Shown piece by piece: positions 56,462-64,000 of a stretch of 64,000 nucleotides of DNA (its first letter is position 1; each line of letters begins with the position of its first letter). A model generated the notes under the pieces. The model was not told where the DNA came from. It did not search any database and saw only the letters and a program-made list of their open reading frames with translations. A program made the translations under genes and the position numbers. Origin of the DNA: Paenibacillus sp. 1781tsa1 (GTDB lineage Bacteria; Bacillota; Bacilli; Paenibacillales; Paenibacillaceae); the NCBI RefSeq assembly GCF_024159265.1, contig NZ_JAMYWY010000001.1, forward strand, positions 2,418,001-2,482,000. The letters are read 5' to 3'.

Positions 56462-57478
56462 TTGGCGAAGGCAAGCAGTCAAGGTTTGACTGGAAGACAA
56501 AAAGCAGCAATTTTGTTGATTACATTAGGTCCGGAAGTATCGGCTCAGATCTTCAAACATCTGCGTGATGAGGAGATTGAGCAACTGACGTTGGAGATTG
56601 CCAACGTTCGCAAGGTTGATTCTTCCGAAAAGGACATGATCATGGCCGAGTTTCACCAGATCTGTCTGGCGCAGGAATATATCTCTCAGGGCGGTATCAA
56701 TTATGCGAGAGAAATCCTGGAGAAAGCTCTGGGTTCTTCAAAAGCGCTTGAAGTCATTAACCGTTTGACCGCTACGCTGCAAGTTAGACCGTTTGACTTT
56801 GCACGCAAAGCGGATCCAAATCAAATTTTGAACTTTATTCAGAATGAAAGTCCGCAAACGATCGCGCTGGTTCTCTCTTATCTTCAGTTCGAACAGGCTG
56901 CAGCGATTCTATCATCCTTGCCACAAGAGAAGCAGGCAGATGTTGCTCGCCGGGTGGCAGTTATGGATAGTACTTCGCCAGAAGTTATCTCTCAAGTGGA
57001 GCGGGTTCTGGAACAGAAGTTATCTTCTACCGTAACGCAGGATTACACCAATGCGGGTGGTATCGAATCGATCGTTCAGATTCTGAACGGTGTCGATCGT
57101 GGTACAGAGCGTACCATTTTGGACTCGCTTGAAATTCAGGATCCGGAGCTGGCAGAGGAAATCAAAAAACGCATGTTTGTATTCGAAGATATCGTCAATG
57201 TGGATGATCGTTCAATCCAGCGTATTATTCGGGATATCGACAACGCAGATCTGCAACTCGCACTCAAGGTGGCAAGCGAAGAGGTTCGGGATGCGGTGTT
57301 CCGGAACATGTCGAAGCGGATGTCCGAAACATTCAAAGAAGAAATGGAGTTCATGGGACCTGTGCGATTGCGTGATGTTGAGGAAGCTCAGACACGCATT
57401 GTAGGAACGATACGCAGATTGGAAGAAGCCGGTGAGATCATTATCGCACGCGGTGGAGGAGATGATATCATTGTCTAA
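56462..57478 (+). CDS. fliG: Flagellar motor switch protein FliG
   Basis: 338 aa, the same length as B. subtilis FliG. N-terminal LTGRQKAAILLITLG binds FliF; middle ESPQTIALVLSYLQFEQAA; the C-terminal motor domain carries the charged torque residues (DNADLQLALKVASEEVRDAVFRNMSKR region). TTG start at 56462 with AGAGGTGA upstream; a GTG at 56453 overlaps that site and was rejected. Confidence 0.96.
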   Translation: MAKASSQGLTGRQKAAILLITLGPEVSAQIFKHLRDEEIEQLTLEIANVRKVDSSEKDMIMAEFHQICLAQEYISQGGINYAREILEKALGSSKALEVINRLTATLQVRPFDFARKADPNQILNFIQNESPQTIALVLSYLQFEQAAAILSSLPQEKQADVARRVAVMDSTSPEVISQVERVLEQKLSSTVTQDYTNAGGIESIVQILNGVDRGTERTILDSLEIQDPELAEEIKKRMFVFEDIVNVDDRSIQRIIRDIDNADLQLALKVASEEVRDAVFRNMSKRMSETFKEEMEFMGPVRLRDVEEAQTRIVGTIRRLEEAGEIIIARGGGDDIIV

Positions 57479-58334
57479 TTTGATTAAATCTTTCCAGTAT
57501 GTACCCGTAGATGACCACAAAAAGCTTGAAAATCATCATCATTATGGTGGTGACGAAGAGTCTGAGACGGAGTTATCCGGTGATCGTGCTGAAGGTTCTG
57601 AAGCAGAAACGCTTCAAGCACGCGTGGACGAAGAAACACAACGTCTTACCGCAGAAATGCTGGAAGATGCCAAGGAGTTTGCAGAAAAGCAAGTACGTGA
57701 AGCTTCAGAAGAGGCAGAGCGCATGCTTCAAGAAGCCCGTGAACAGATCGACAGCTGGTGGCAGGAACAACGACAACAGGACGAACATCTGACCGAAGCG
57801 CTTCGTTCACAAGGTTTCCAACAGGGTTTTGAAGAAGGCAAAGTACAAGCTGAAGTAGATCTCCAGGTACAGATCGATAAGATGATGATTGAAGCCCAGG
57901 AAGTGCTCAAGGAAGCTTATGTAGCTAAAGATCAGATCATTCAGGAAGCCGAACCGTTCCTTGTGGATCTCGCTTGCGGGATCGCTGAGAAAGTCATTGA
58001 TAAACAACTTACCATTGAACCCGATCATACATTGGAATTGATTCGTCAGAGTCTGTCACGTAAACGGGAGCAGGGGTTAATCACACTTTGTGTGGCACCT
58101 GATCAGTTTACATTTGTACAGGCGGCTCGTGAAGAATTGTCTCTGTCCATTGACTCTCAGGCAGAACTGCAGATACTGCCTGATTCAACAGTCAAAGACA
58201 AGGGATGTGTTATTCGTTCTTCGTTCGGAAGTGTAGATGCGAGAATTGATACACAGCTTGCTGAGATTAAAAAAGAACTGGTCCGCATAGCACTTGAGGA
58301 TGAGGAGCGAAGAAATCAACATGAAGGTTCTTAG
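57471..58334 (+). CDS. fliH: Flagellar assembly protein FliH
   Basis: About 287 aa; regulates the export ATPase FliI. Glu/Gln-rich helical N-terminal half and the conserved C-terminal FliH/YscL domain (EPFLVDLACGIAEKVIDKQL). A short His-rich stretch (ENHHHYGG) is near the start. TTG 57471 is 10 bases from GGTGGAGGAG; ATG 57462 touches that site. Overlaps fliG by 8 bases. Confidence 0.92.
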   Translation: MSNLIKSFQYVPVDDHKKLENHHHYGGDEESETELSGDRAEGSEAETLQARVDEETQRLTAEMLEDAKEFAEKQVREASEEAERMLQEAREQIDSWWQEQRQQDEHLTEALRSQGFQQGFEEGKVQAEVDLQVQIDKMMIEAQEVLKEAYVAKDQIIQEAEPFLVDLACGIAEKVIDKQLTIEPDHTLELIRQSLSRKREQGLITLCVAPDQFTFVQAAREELSLSIDSQAELQILPDSTVKDKGCVIRSSFGSVDARIDTQLAEIKKELVRIALEDEERRNQHEGS

Positions 58335-59640
58335 TTCACAGCGATATATGGAACATTTGCGGCAATTCGATCCTGTTCGTATTAACGGCAAAGTTACTCA
58401 GGTCATTGGTCTTATGGTGGAGTCAGAAGGGCCAGATGCAAGTATCGGTGACGTATGTTATATCTATCCTGGTAAATCGGCCAAACCTCTTCAAGCCGAA
58501 GTCGTTGGGTTTCGAGATAACAAAGTGTTGCTTATGCCATTGGGTGAACTTCAATCCATCGGGCCTGGTTGCGATGTAGTAGGTACGGGCAAACCACTCG
58601 GCGTTCAGGTAGGCTCCGAATTGCTCGGTAAAGTATTGGACGGACTTGGACAACCGCTGGACGGCTCACTCCTTCCATCCAGAATGCCGATGTACTCTAC
58701 CTCCAATACTCCGGTCAATCCAATGGATCGTCCACGTGTACTTGAAACTATGGGTGTAGGTGTAAGAGCTATCGATGGATTGCTGACCGTAGGTAAGGGA
58801 CAACGTGTGGGTATTTTTGCCGGTTCCGGTGTTGGTAAGAGTACATTGATGGGCATGATTGCTCGTAATACAGCAGCAGATGTTAACGTCATCGCGCTTG
58901 TGGGCGAGCGTGGACGTGAGGTGCGCGACTTTATTGAACGGGATCTGGGTCCGGAAGGACTGGAACGCTCCGTAGTCATTGTTGCAACTTCAGATCAGCC
59001 TGCTCTGATTCGGATCAAGGGAGCAGTTATTGCGACTACGATTGCAGAGTATTTCCGGGATCGTGGAATGAACGTGATGCTCATGATGGATTCGGTAACT
59101 CGATATGCGATGGCACAAAGGGAAGTTGGTCTGGCCGTAGGTGAACCTCCGGCAATGAGAGGATATACTCCATCGGTTTTTGCAAGTTTGCCCAAACTGC
59201 TTGAACGGGCGGGTACAGGACCTACGGGCTCGATTACAGCCTTTTACACCGTTCTGGTCGATGGGGATGACATGAATGAACCGATCGCGGATGCGGTAAG
59301 GGGTATTCTGGATGGACACATTGTGTTAAATCGATCCATTGCGAATAAAGGACATTTTCCAGCGATTGATGTGCTAGCCAGCATAAGTCGTGTTATGAAG
59401 GATATTGCTCCGGAAGAGCAGTTGGAAGCCGTTAATAATATGAAACGTTTGATGGCTGTGTACAAAGAATCGGAAGATTTGATCAATATTGGGGCTTACC
59501 AGCGGGGATCAAATGCAGCCATAGATGAATCGATAGACCAGATTGATAGTATATGGAACTTTACCAAGCAGAAAGTCGACGAGAAAGTCACCTTAAGTGA
59601 AGTGCAGGAACGTTTGATTCTTGAATTTGCAAGGAGATGA
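58321..59640 (+). CDS. fliI: Flagellum-specific ATP synthase FliI
   Basis: Export ATPase of the flagellar type III apparatus. 439 aa. Walker A FAGSGVGKSTLMGMIA, Walker B MLMMDSVTRYAMAQRE, and PAMRGYTPSVFASLPKLLERAG. ATG 58321 is preferred over the upstream in-frame ATG at 58294, which would overlap fliH more and precede the GAGGAG site. Overlaps the fliH end by 14 bases. Confidence 0.97.
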   Translation: MKVLSSQRYMEHLRQFDPVRINGKVTQVIGLMVESEGPDASIGDVCYIYPGKSAKPLQAEVVGFRDNKVLLMPLGELQSIGPGCDVVGTGKPLGVQVGSELLGKVLDGLGQPLDGSLLPSRMPMYSTSNTPVNPMDRPRVLETMGVGVRAIDGLLTVGKGQRVGIFAGSGVGKSTLMGMIARNTAADVNVIALVGERGREVRDFIERDLGPEGLERSVVIVATSDQPALIRIKGAVIATTIAEYFRDRGMNVMLMMDSVTRYAMAQREVGLAVGEPPAMRGYTPSVFASLPKLLERAGTGPTGSITAFYTVLVDGDDMNEPIADAVRGILDGHIVLNRSIANKGHFPAIDVLASISRVMKDIAPEEQLEAVNNMKRLMAVYKESEDLINIGAYQRGSNAAIDESIDQIDSIWNFTKQKVDEKVTLSEVQERLILEFARR

Positions 59641-59651
59641 ATGGGTAAACG

Positions 59652-60104
59652 ATGAAATTTCGATATCATTTCCAGAAAGTTGTTGACCTAAAGAGTAATG
59701 AAAAAACACAGGCAGAGTGGATGTTATCCACAGCGATCGGTAAACTTCAAACGGAGGAAGAACATCTGATACAACTTCTTAATGATAGAAGTAATCTGGT
59801 CGGCATAATCCAATCTGCTACGGAAAATACAGCGTCTGTAAACAGTCTGCAGGAGATGCAGCGTTATGTACATCACCTTGACGAGTGCATTTCACGCAAA
59901 AACAGTGATGTTAAACATGCTCAGGTCAATGTGCAGCGGAATCAGACATTTCTCAACGGTAAGATGATTGACGAAAAAGTATGGCTTGGAGCCAGAGACA
60001 AGGCAAAAATCAAATTTCAGCAGGAGATGCTCCTCCGGGAACAGAACGATCTGGACGAGATGGCTACTGTACGCTTCGCTGCCAAAGCCGGACGCGCGAA
60101 TTGA
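59652..60104 (+). CDS. fliJ: Flagellar export protein FliJ
   Basis: 150 aa, almost entirely coiled coil, with N-terminus KFRYHFQKVVDLKSNEK. Acts as the central stalk of the FliI hexamer. Starts 11 bases after fliI. Confidence 0.92.
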   Translation: MKFRYHFQKVVDLKSNEKTQAEWMLSTAIGKLQTEEEHLIQLLNDRSNLVGIIQSATENTASVNSLQEMQRYVHHLDECISRKNSDVKHAQVNVQRNQTFLNGKMIDEKVWLGARDKAKIKFQQEMLLREQNDLDEMATVRFAAKAGRAN

Positions 60105-60147
60105 TGTGAGCCGGAAGCGAAGTTGTCTCGTGAAGGAGGAATGAACG

Positions 60148-61089
60148 ATGGCTGTTAAAGATGATAGCGACATGGAAAAAGAATCGGGAGGCGGTTGGGA
60201 AAAATTTCTCATGATTTCAATCCCGATTGTATTCACTGTAGTTTTACTAGGAGTATTACTTACGCTATTTAATGTAGATATTCGTAATAATTTGTTTGAA
60301 TTCGCCAACAAGATACCGGTAGTCAAGGAATGGGTACCTGATCCTGTACTGGATCCGGAGAAAGAGAAGCTGGAGAAGAGTGAGCAGCAGGTTGAAAGTG
60401 CTGAAGCCACAATCGAAAAGCTGAAGTCCCAGGTCACTGCCAAAGAAACAGAGCTCAAGGCAGCAAAGGAAGCAACAACAACCGAAGCAAAGAAGGCCAC
60501 GGACCTTCAGAAAAAGTTGGATGATGCGGAAAAAGCGGCTGAAACGGCTACAGCGGCAACGCCTGAAACGGAATCCGATTATCAAAAGCAAATCAAAGAT
60601 TTGGCTAAGATGTATGCTGATATGAGCCCGAGCAAAGCTGCACCGATCTTGCAAAATATGACGAATGAGGAAATGGTATTGTTGTTGAATGCCATGCAAT
60701 CATCTGCTCGGACCAAGGTGCTTGAAAAGATGGACCCGAAAACAGCAGCCGATGTGACGATGATGATGAAGGATGCCAAACCGTCCGGGGATCTGGCACT
60801 GGATGCACTGCAATCCAGATTGAAGAAAGAAACCGCAGCAACTTCAACTGCATCCACAACGACAAGCAAAAACCTGGATAAAAACCAGCTTAGTCAAACA
60901 TTTGCTTCGATGTCTGCTTCAAGTGGAGCCAAGTTATTATTGGAAACTTACAAGTTAAGTCCTGACAAAACATTGACCATCCTGAATTCGGTAGATGATG
61001 CAACACGCTCTCAATTGCTTGAGAACATGTCTTCAGAGGACTCGGTTGAAACTGCAAAAATTTTGAACAGATTAATGGGCAACAAGTAG
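60148..61089 (+). CDS. ylxF: YlxF/MotE-like flagellar operon protein
   Basis: 313 aa. One transmembrane helix (about 20-42), an Ala/Glu/Lys coiled coil (about 68-140), then a domain with two MgtE_N-like repeats (MYADMSPSKAAPILQNM and FASMSASSGAKLLLETY). The same layout occurs in MotE-type chaperones and B. subtilis YlxF, between fliJ and fliK. AAGGAGGAATGAACG before the ATG. Confidence 0.85.
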   Translation: MAVKDDSDMEKESGGGWEKFLMISIPIVFTVVLLGVLLTLFNVDIRNNLFEFANKIPVVKEWVPDPVLDPEKEKLEKSEQQVESAEATIEKLKSQVTAKETELKAAKEATTTEAKKATDLQKKLDDAEKAAETATAATPETESDYQKQIKDLAKMYADMSPSKAAPILQNMTNEEMVLLLNAMQSSARTKVLEKMDPKTAADVTMMMKDAKPSGDLALDALQSRLKKETAATSTASTTTSKNLDKNQLSQTFASMSASSGAKLLLETYKLSPDKTLTILNSVDDATRSQLLENMSSEDSVETAKILNRLMGNK

Positions 61090-61129
61090 ATCTCATTACA
61101 CTGAACTAACCGAGAGGAGGTGAAAATAA

Positions 61130-62518
61130 ATGTCGATTGTATATCAAATGGCATCCACAGCATCTGCAAAAGCAACGGGAACAACTCAGACGACTGGAGC
61201 ACAATCGAAAGGTTCAGCTGCAGGTGTTAGCGGTGAATTTCTCCAAACTCTTGCACAATCGTTATCTGGAGGAAACACAGAAGGCGATAGTTCAAGCGCT
61301 ACTGGAAGTTTAACTGCTAATCCGCTGGTGTTTTCCTTTGCTGCAAGTGAAGAAGGGGAAGCGACATCAATCACGGATATACTGAATTCGTTGTTCACGG
61401 ACTTGGATTCACTTGACGAAGCTTTGGAAAATGATCCAACTCTACTTGCAGGTTTGCAAACTCTGATTCAACAGATGTATGCACAATTAAATGATGCTTC
61501 TGGTACTAACGCAGAAGGTTCCGACGAGTCTTCGAACGGAGCGGAAAGCGTAAGTACAGTACCTGCAATTGAACTGTCCCAGCATCCGGCAGCAGTTCGT
61601 TTTGTTCTGCAAGATATGCTTACACAATTAGTAGCCGGAATGAATGATCCAGAGAGTAACGTTGCGAAGAACGCTCCGGAATTCAAGCAACTACTACAAT
61701 CTCTGCAGGGTCAGCTTCAAGAGGCTGGAGTGGATACTAGCAATAACAAAGGATGGACTCAACTGAAATCCATACTGGATACATTGACTGCAGTTAAGGA
61801 TCAGACTGTGCAAGTTGCTCCAAGTACTTCGCTTCAAGCACCCAAACAGGATTCTGTCGTACCACAAGTTCTTGTTGCGGCAGTGGCGAATTCTGGAACC
61901 AAGGTGAAAGATGAGGCGGATACGACATCTGCTTCCAATGCAGGTGGAGAAGTGGAACATTCAACCATCATTACTGCGGGAGAGCTGTCCTTGCGTTCAT
62001 CAGGTACAACAGCAGGAAAACCGGCTGAACCTGTAATGCAAACATCACAGTTTGCCAAAGAAATGACACAGTTTGTAGTCAACAAGCTGGATATAGTACA
62101 GCAAAAAGGATTCTCCGAGGCGACGATCTCACTTCGGCCTGAGCATCTAGGGAAGTTGGATGTTCAAATTACCCTTCAGAACGGGCAGTTGGTTGCAAGG
62201 TTTATGACTGAGCATACGATGGCCAAAGACATGCTTGAACAACAAATGACACAGCTGCGTTCTTCACTTCAAGCCCAGGGGATCCAAGTGGAACGACTTG
62301 AGGTTACCCAGAACAGTTCAATCGGATCACAGATGTATCAGGACGGAGGCCGTCAGCCGGGAAGTAACTCTCAGCAACAACGCCGTTCGCGGGAGCGTGA
62401 GGAACAATCGGATGATGCTATAGCTACAGCAGGAATTCAGGAAGAATTGCGTAACTGGCGTAGCGAGCAAGTCGAAGGAAATGAATTACAGAGAGATACG
62501 TTTAGTGCGAAGGCTTAA
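61130..62518 (+). CDS. fliK: Flagellar hook-length control protein FliK
   Basis: 462 aa. A long Ser/Thr/Gln-rich variable N-terminal part acts as ruler; the C-terminal Flg_hook domain (about 315-405, with EATISLRPEHLGKLDVQITLQ in pieces: SLRPEHLGKLDV, ITLQNGQLVARF) switches export specificity. Basic Gln/Arg-rich tail. CGAGAGGAGGTGA before the ATG. Confidence 0.92.
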   Translation: MSIVYQMASTASAKATGTTQTTGAQSKGSAAGVSGEFLQTLAQSLSGGNTEGDSSSATGSLTANPLVFSFAASEEGEATSITDILNSLFTDLDSLDEALENDPTLLAGLQTLIQQMYAQLNDASGTNAEGSDESSNGAESVSTVPAIELSQHPAAVRFVLQDMLTQLVAGMNDPESNVAKNAPEFKQLLQSLQGQLQEAGVDTSNNKGWTQLKSILDTLTAVKDQTVQVAPSTSLQAPKQDSVVPQVLVAAVANSGTKVKDEADTTSASNAGGEVEHSTIITAGELSLRSSGTTAGKPAEPVMQTSQFAKEMTQFVVNKLDIVQQKGFSEATISLRPEHLGKLDVQITLQNGQLVARFMTEHTMAKDMLEQQMTQLRSSLQAQGIQVERLEVTQNSSIGSQMYQDGGRQPGSNSQQQRRSREREEQSDDAIATAGIQEELRNWRSEQVEGNELQRDTFSAKA

Positions 62519-62537
62519 ACAGAAATGAGGTGAACAA

Positions 62538-63095
62538 ATGGCTAACGAAATTGTCTCAACGAATAATACCTGGCCGAACTATTCGGCAGCTAATAAAGCA
62601 ACCACAAGTGCTGCAACAAAAGAATTAGGTAAAGATCAGTTCCTAAAAATCCTGATAACCCAGCTGCAAAACCAAGACCCTATGCAGCCAATGGAGGATA
62701 AGGAATTTATCGCTCAAATGGCACAGTTCAGCTCAGTGGAACAACTGGTCAACATTTCTACACAACTTAAAACATTGAACCAGTCACTCGGTGCTGTATC
62801 CGGCATGATTGGCATGGAGGTAAGTTGGCTTTCTTCTAATAAAGAAGATAACGGAACTCTTCGTCAGGGAATTGTTGATTCCATCATTGTACGAGATAGC
62901 GTTCAGTACGCAAAAGTGGGCAAAGACGAAATTAAGCTGGATGAGATCATTCAGGTGAACTATCCCAAACAGGCAGAAGAGAGTCAAACTCCGGTACAGA
63001 ATGTTCAGGACGTAGCCCCTGAAACGAACGAGAGCAAGGAAGTTGAATCATCCGCTGAACCGGGTGATACGGAAGATAGCGGGAAAACGATATGA
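62538..63095 (+). CDS. flgD: Flagellar hook assembly protein FlgD
   Basis: 185 aa hook cap scaffold. Family motif LGKDQFLKILITQLQNQDP and MQPMEDKEFIAQMAQFSSVEQ. The C-terminus is an acidic, low-complexity tail rather than the full Ig-like domain of E. coli FlgD, as is common in Bacillota. Overlaps the next gene by 4 bases. Confidence 0.94.
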   Translation: MANEIVSTNNTWPNYSAANKATTSAATKELGKDQFLKILITQLQNQDPMQPMEDKEFIAQMAQFSSVEQLVNISTQLKTLNQSLGAVSGMIGMEVSWLSSNKEDNGTLRQGIVDSIIVRDSVQYAKVGKDEIKLDEIIQVNYPKQAEESQTPVQNVQDVAPETNESKEVESSAEPGDTEDSGKTI

Positions 63096-63475
63096 GTGAT
63101 CGCATAACGGTTGGACAATTATATGCAGGCCCGATTACACCGAATATGCTTCAAAGACCCAAAACGGGAGAAGCCACAGCTATACCCGAAAAACCTTTTG
63201 CAAAGGTGCTGGAAGATAATCTTCTGAAATTGAGCAATCATGCTGCCAAACGATTGGAACAGCGTGGTATTGAACTCAAGACCGAGCAAATGGAACAGAT
63301 TGGTTCTGCTTTGGACAAAGCTGCTGCCAAAGGAGCCAAAGAGTCATTGATTTTAATGCAGGATATGGCTTTTATCGTCAATGTCAAAAATCGTACTGTG
63401 GTTACAGCTATGGATAGTGAAAGCATGAAGGATAATGTGTTCACTCAGATTGATAGTGCCGTAATCATTTCTTGA
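63092..63475 (+). CDS. Flagellar operon protein, TIGR02530 type
   Basis: 127 aa. The family found between flgD and flgE/flgG in Gram-positive flagellar operons; central block FAKVLEDNLLKLSNHAAKRLEQRGI and ending FIVNVKNRTVVTAMDSESMKDNVFTQIDSAVI, described here in parts: LSNHAAKRLEQRG, VNVKNRTVVTAMD. Function unknown. ATGA overlap with flgD indicates coupling. Confidence 0.85.
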   Translation: MSDRITVGQLYAGPITPNMLQRPKTGEATAIPEKPFAKVLEDNLLKLSNHAAKRLEQRGIELKTEQMEQIGSALDKAAAKGAKESLILMQDMAFIVNVKNRTVVTAMDSESMKDNVFTQIDSAVIIS

Positions 63476-63556
63476 CCGGCTGGCCCTTCTCGGGAGCCGG
63501 AATGCCGCTGACCGACTGATGCGGTAACCAAATGAAGACTGGGAGGATTTTTAAAA

Positions 63557-64000
63557 ATGTTGAAATCAATGTACTCAGGCGTTTCCGGGATGCGGGGTTT
63601 TCAAACAAAACTCGACGTAATTGGTAACAATATCGCGAACGTAAACACGGTTGGCTTCAAAGGCAGTCGGGTTATGTTCAAAGATATTATGAGCCAAACT
63701 ACGGCAGGGGTAACTGCCCCTGGCGATGCAACTGGTGGTGTCAATGCGAAACAAATCGGCCTTGGTGTGTCCGTAGGTTCAATTGATACGCTGCATCTGG
63801 CAGGTAGCCCAATGACAACGAACAATCCAACAGATCTTCGGATTAATGGAGATGGATTCTTCTTGGTGCGTTTGAGTGAAGATCAGGAAGTGCCTTATCT
63901 GACTCGTGCGGGGGACTTCCATGTGGATGCTGCACGTAACCTTTTGACATCTGATGGGTTGTTTGTTCTGGATAGCGGTGGTGGAAATATTACGATACCA
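63557..64000 (+). CDS. flgE: Flagellar hook/rod protein FlgE/FlgG (3' truncated by window edge)
   Basis: 148 codons to the window end with no stop. N-terminus MLKSMYSGVSGMRGFQTKLD and GNNIANVNTVGFKGSRVMFKD (seen in pieces) is the rod/hook N-terminal domain, followed by NPTDLRINGDGFFLV and the LTRAGDFHVDA motif. By position after flgD it should be the hook protein, called FlgE or FlgG in different Bacillus annotations. GGGAGGA lies 9 bases before ATG 63557. The 81-base gap before it has a small hairpin CCGGCT/AGCCGG (63476-63500). Confidence 0.93.
   Translation, partial: MLKSMYSGVSGMRGFQTKLDVIGNNIANVNTVGFKGSRVMFKDIMSQTTAGVTAPGDATGGVNAKQIGLGVSVGSIDTLHLAGSPMTTNNPTDLRINGDGFFLVRLSEDQEVPYLTRAGDFHVDAARNLLTSDGLFVLDSGGGNITIP

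Overview
This 64-kb window is an ordinary chromosomal backbone segment of a low-to-moderate GC, endospore-forming, flagellated Bacillota. Gene order (rsmD-coaD-ylbJ-ylbL-ylbM-yceD-rpmF; fapR-plsX-fab-acpP-rnc-smc-ftsY-ylxM-ffh-rpsP-khpA-rimM-trmD-rplS-rbgA-rnhB-ylqGH; sucCD-dprA-topA-trmFO-hslVU; flgBC-fliEFGHIJ-ylxF-fliK-flgD) follows the Bacillus subtilis layout. The details fit Paenibacillus best: fabH and fabF lie inside the fapR locus, TTG starts are frequent, and codV/codY are missing around hslVU. The genus call is inference from synteny and protein style, not a database match. Nearly everything is on the + strand. The - strand genes are ylbJ, ylbM, a flavohemoglobin relic, a polysaccharide deacetylase and comM.

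Layout. 1-3.5 kb: the 3' part of a GH2 beta-galactosidase, then three small genes (a putative lipoprotein, a membrane protein and one unknown). 3.7-11.2 kb: rsmD-coaD, divergent ylbJ/ylbL with a hairpin-rich spacer, ylbM, a flavohemoglobin pseudogene behind an intact-looking Fnr-type promoter, then yceD-rpmF. 11.3-18.4 kb: the fatty-acid/phospholipid locus fapR-plsX-fabH-fabD-fabG-acpP-fabF with rnc, headed by a FapR operator. 18.5-26.7 kb: chromosome structure and SRP genes (smc, ftsY, ylxM, ffh) plus hlyIII, rpsP and khpA. 27-34.9 kb: rimM, trmD, rplS, lepB, rbgA and rnhB, interrupted between trmD and rplS by a VOC protein, an FG-GAP propeller protein and a polysaccharide deacetylase. 34.9-42 kb: ylqG, ylqH, a UPF0102 protein, then an accessory patch with a 53-residue orphan peptide whose leader resembles those of paeninodin-type lasso peptides, a secreted Ig-like-repeat protein, a nitroreductase and comM. 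42.5-52.5 kb: ohrR, sucCD, dprA, topA, trmFO and hslVU. 52.5-53.5 kb: a 980-base non-coding stretch where Bacillus has codY, holding a long multi-stem hairpin and a separate terminator. 53.5-64 kb: the start of the flagellar (fla/che) operon up to a partial hook/rod gene.

No tRNA, rRNA, CRISPR array, IS element, prophage or attachment site was seen. The most interesting items are the internally deleted flavohemoglobin gene that keeps a class-II-spaced Fnr/Crp box, the orphan RiPP-like peptide with paired GATAC-N5-GTATC palindromes upstream, and the structured non-coding region between hslU and flgB. All positions and pairings were read by eye, and no search or folding program was run.
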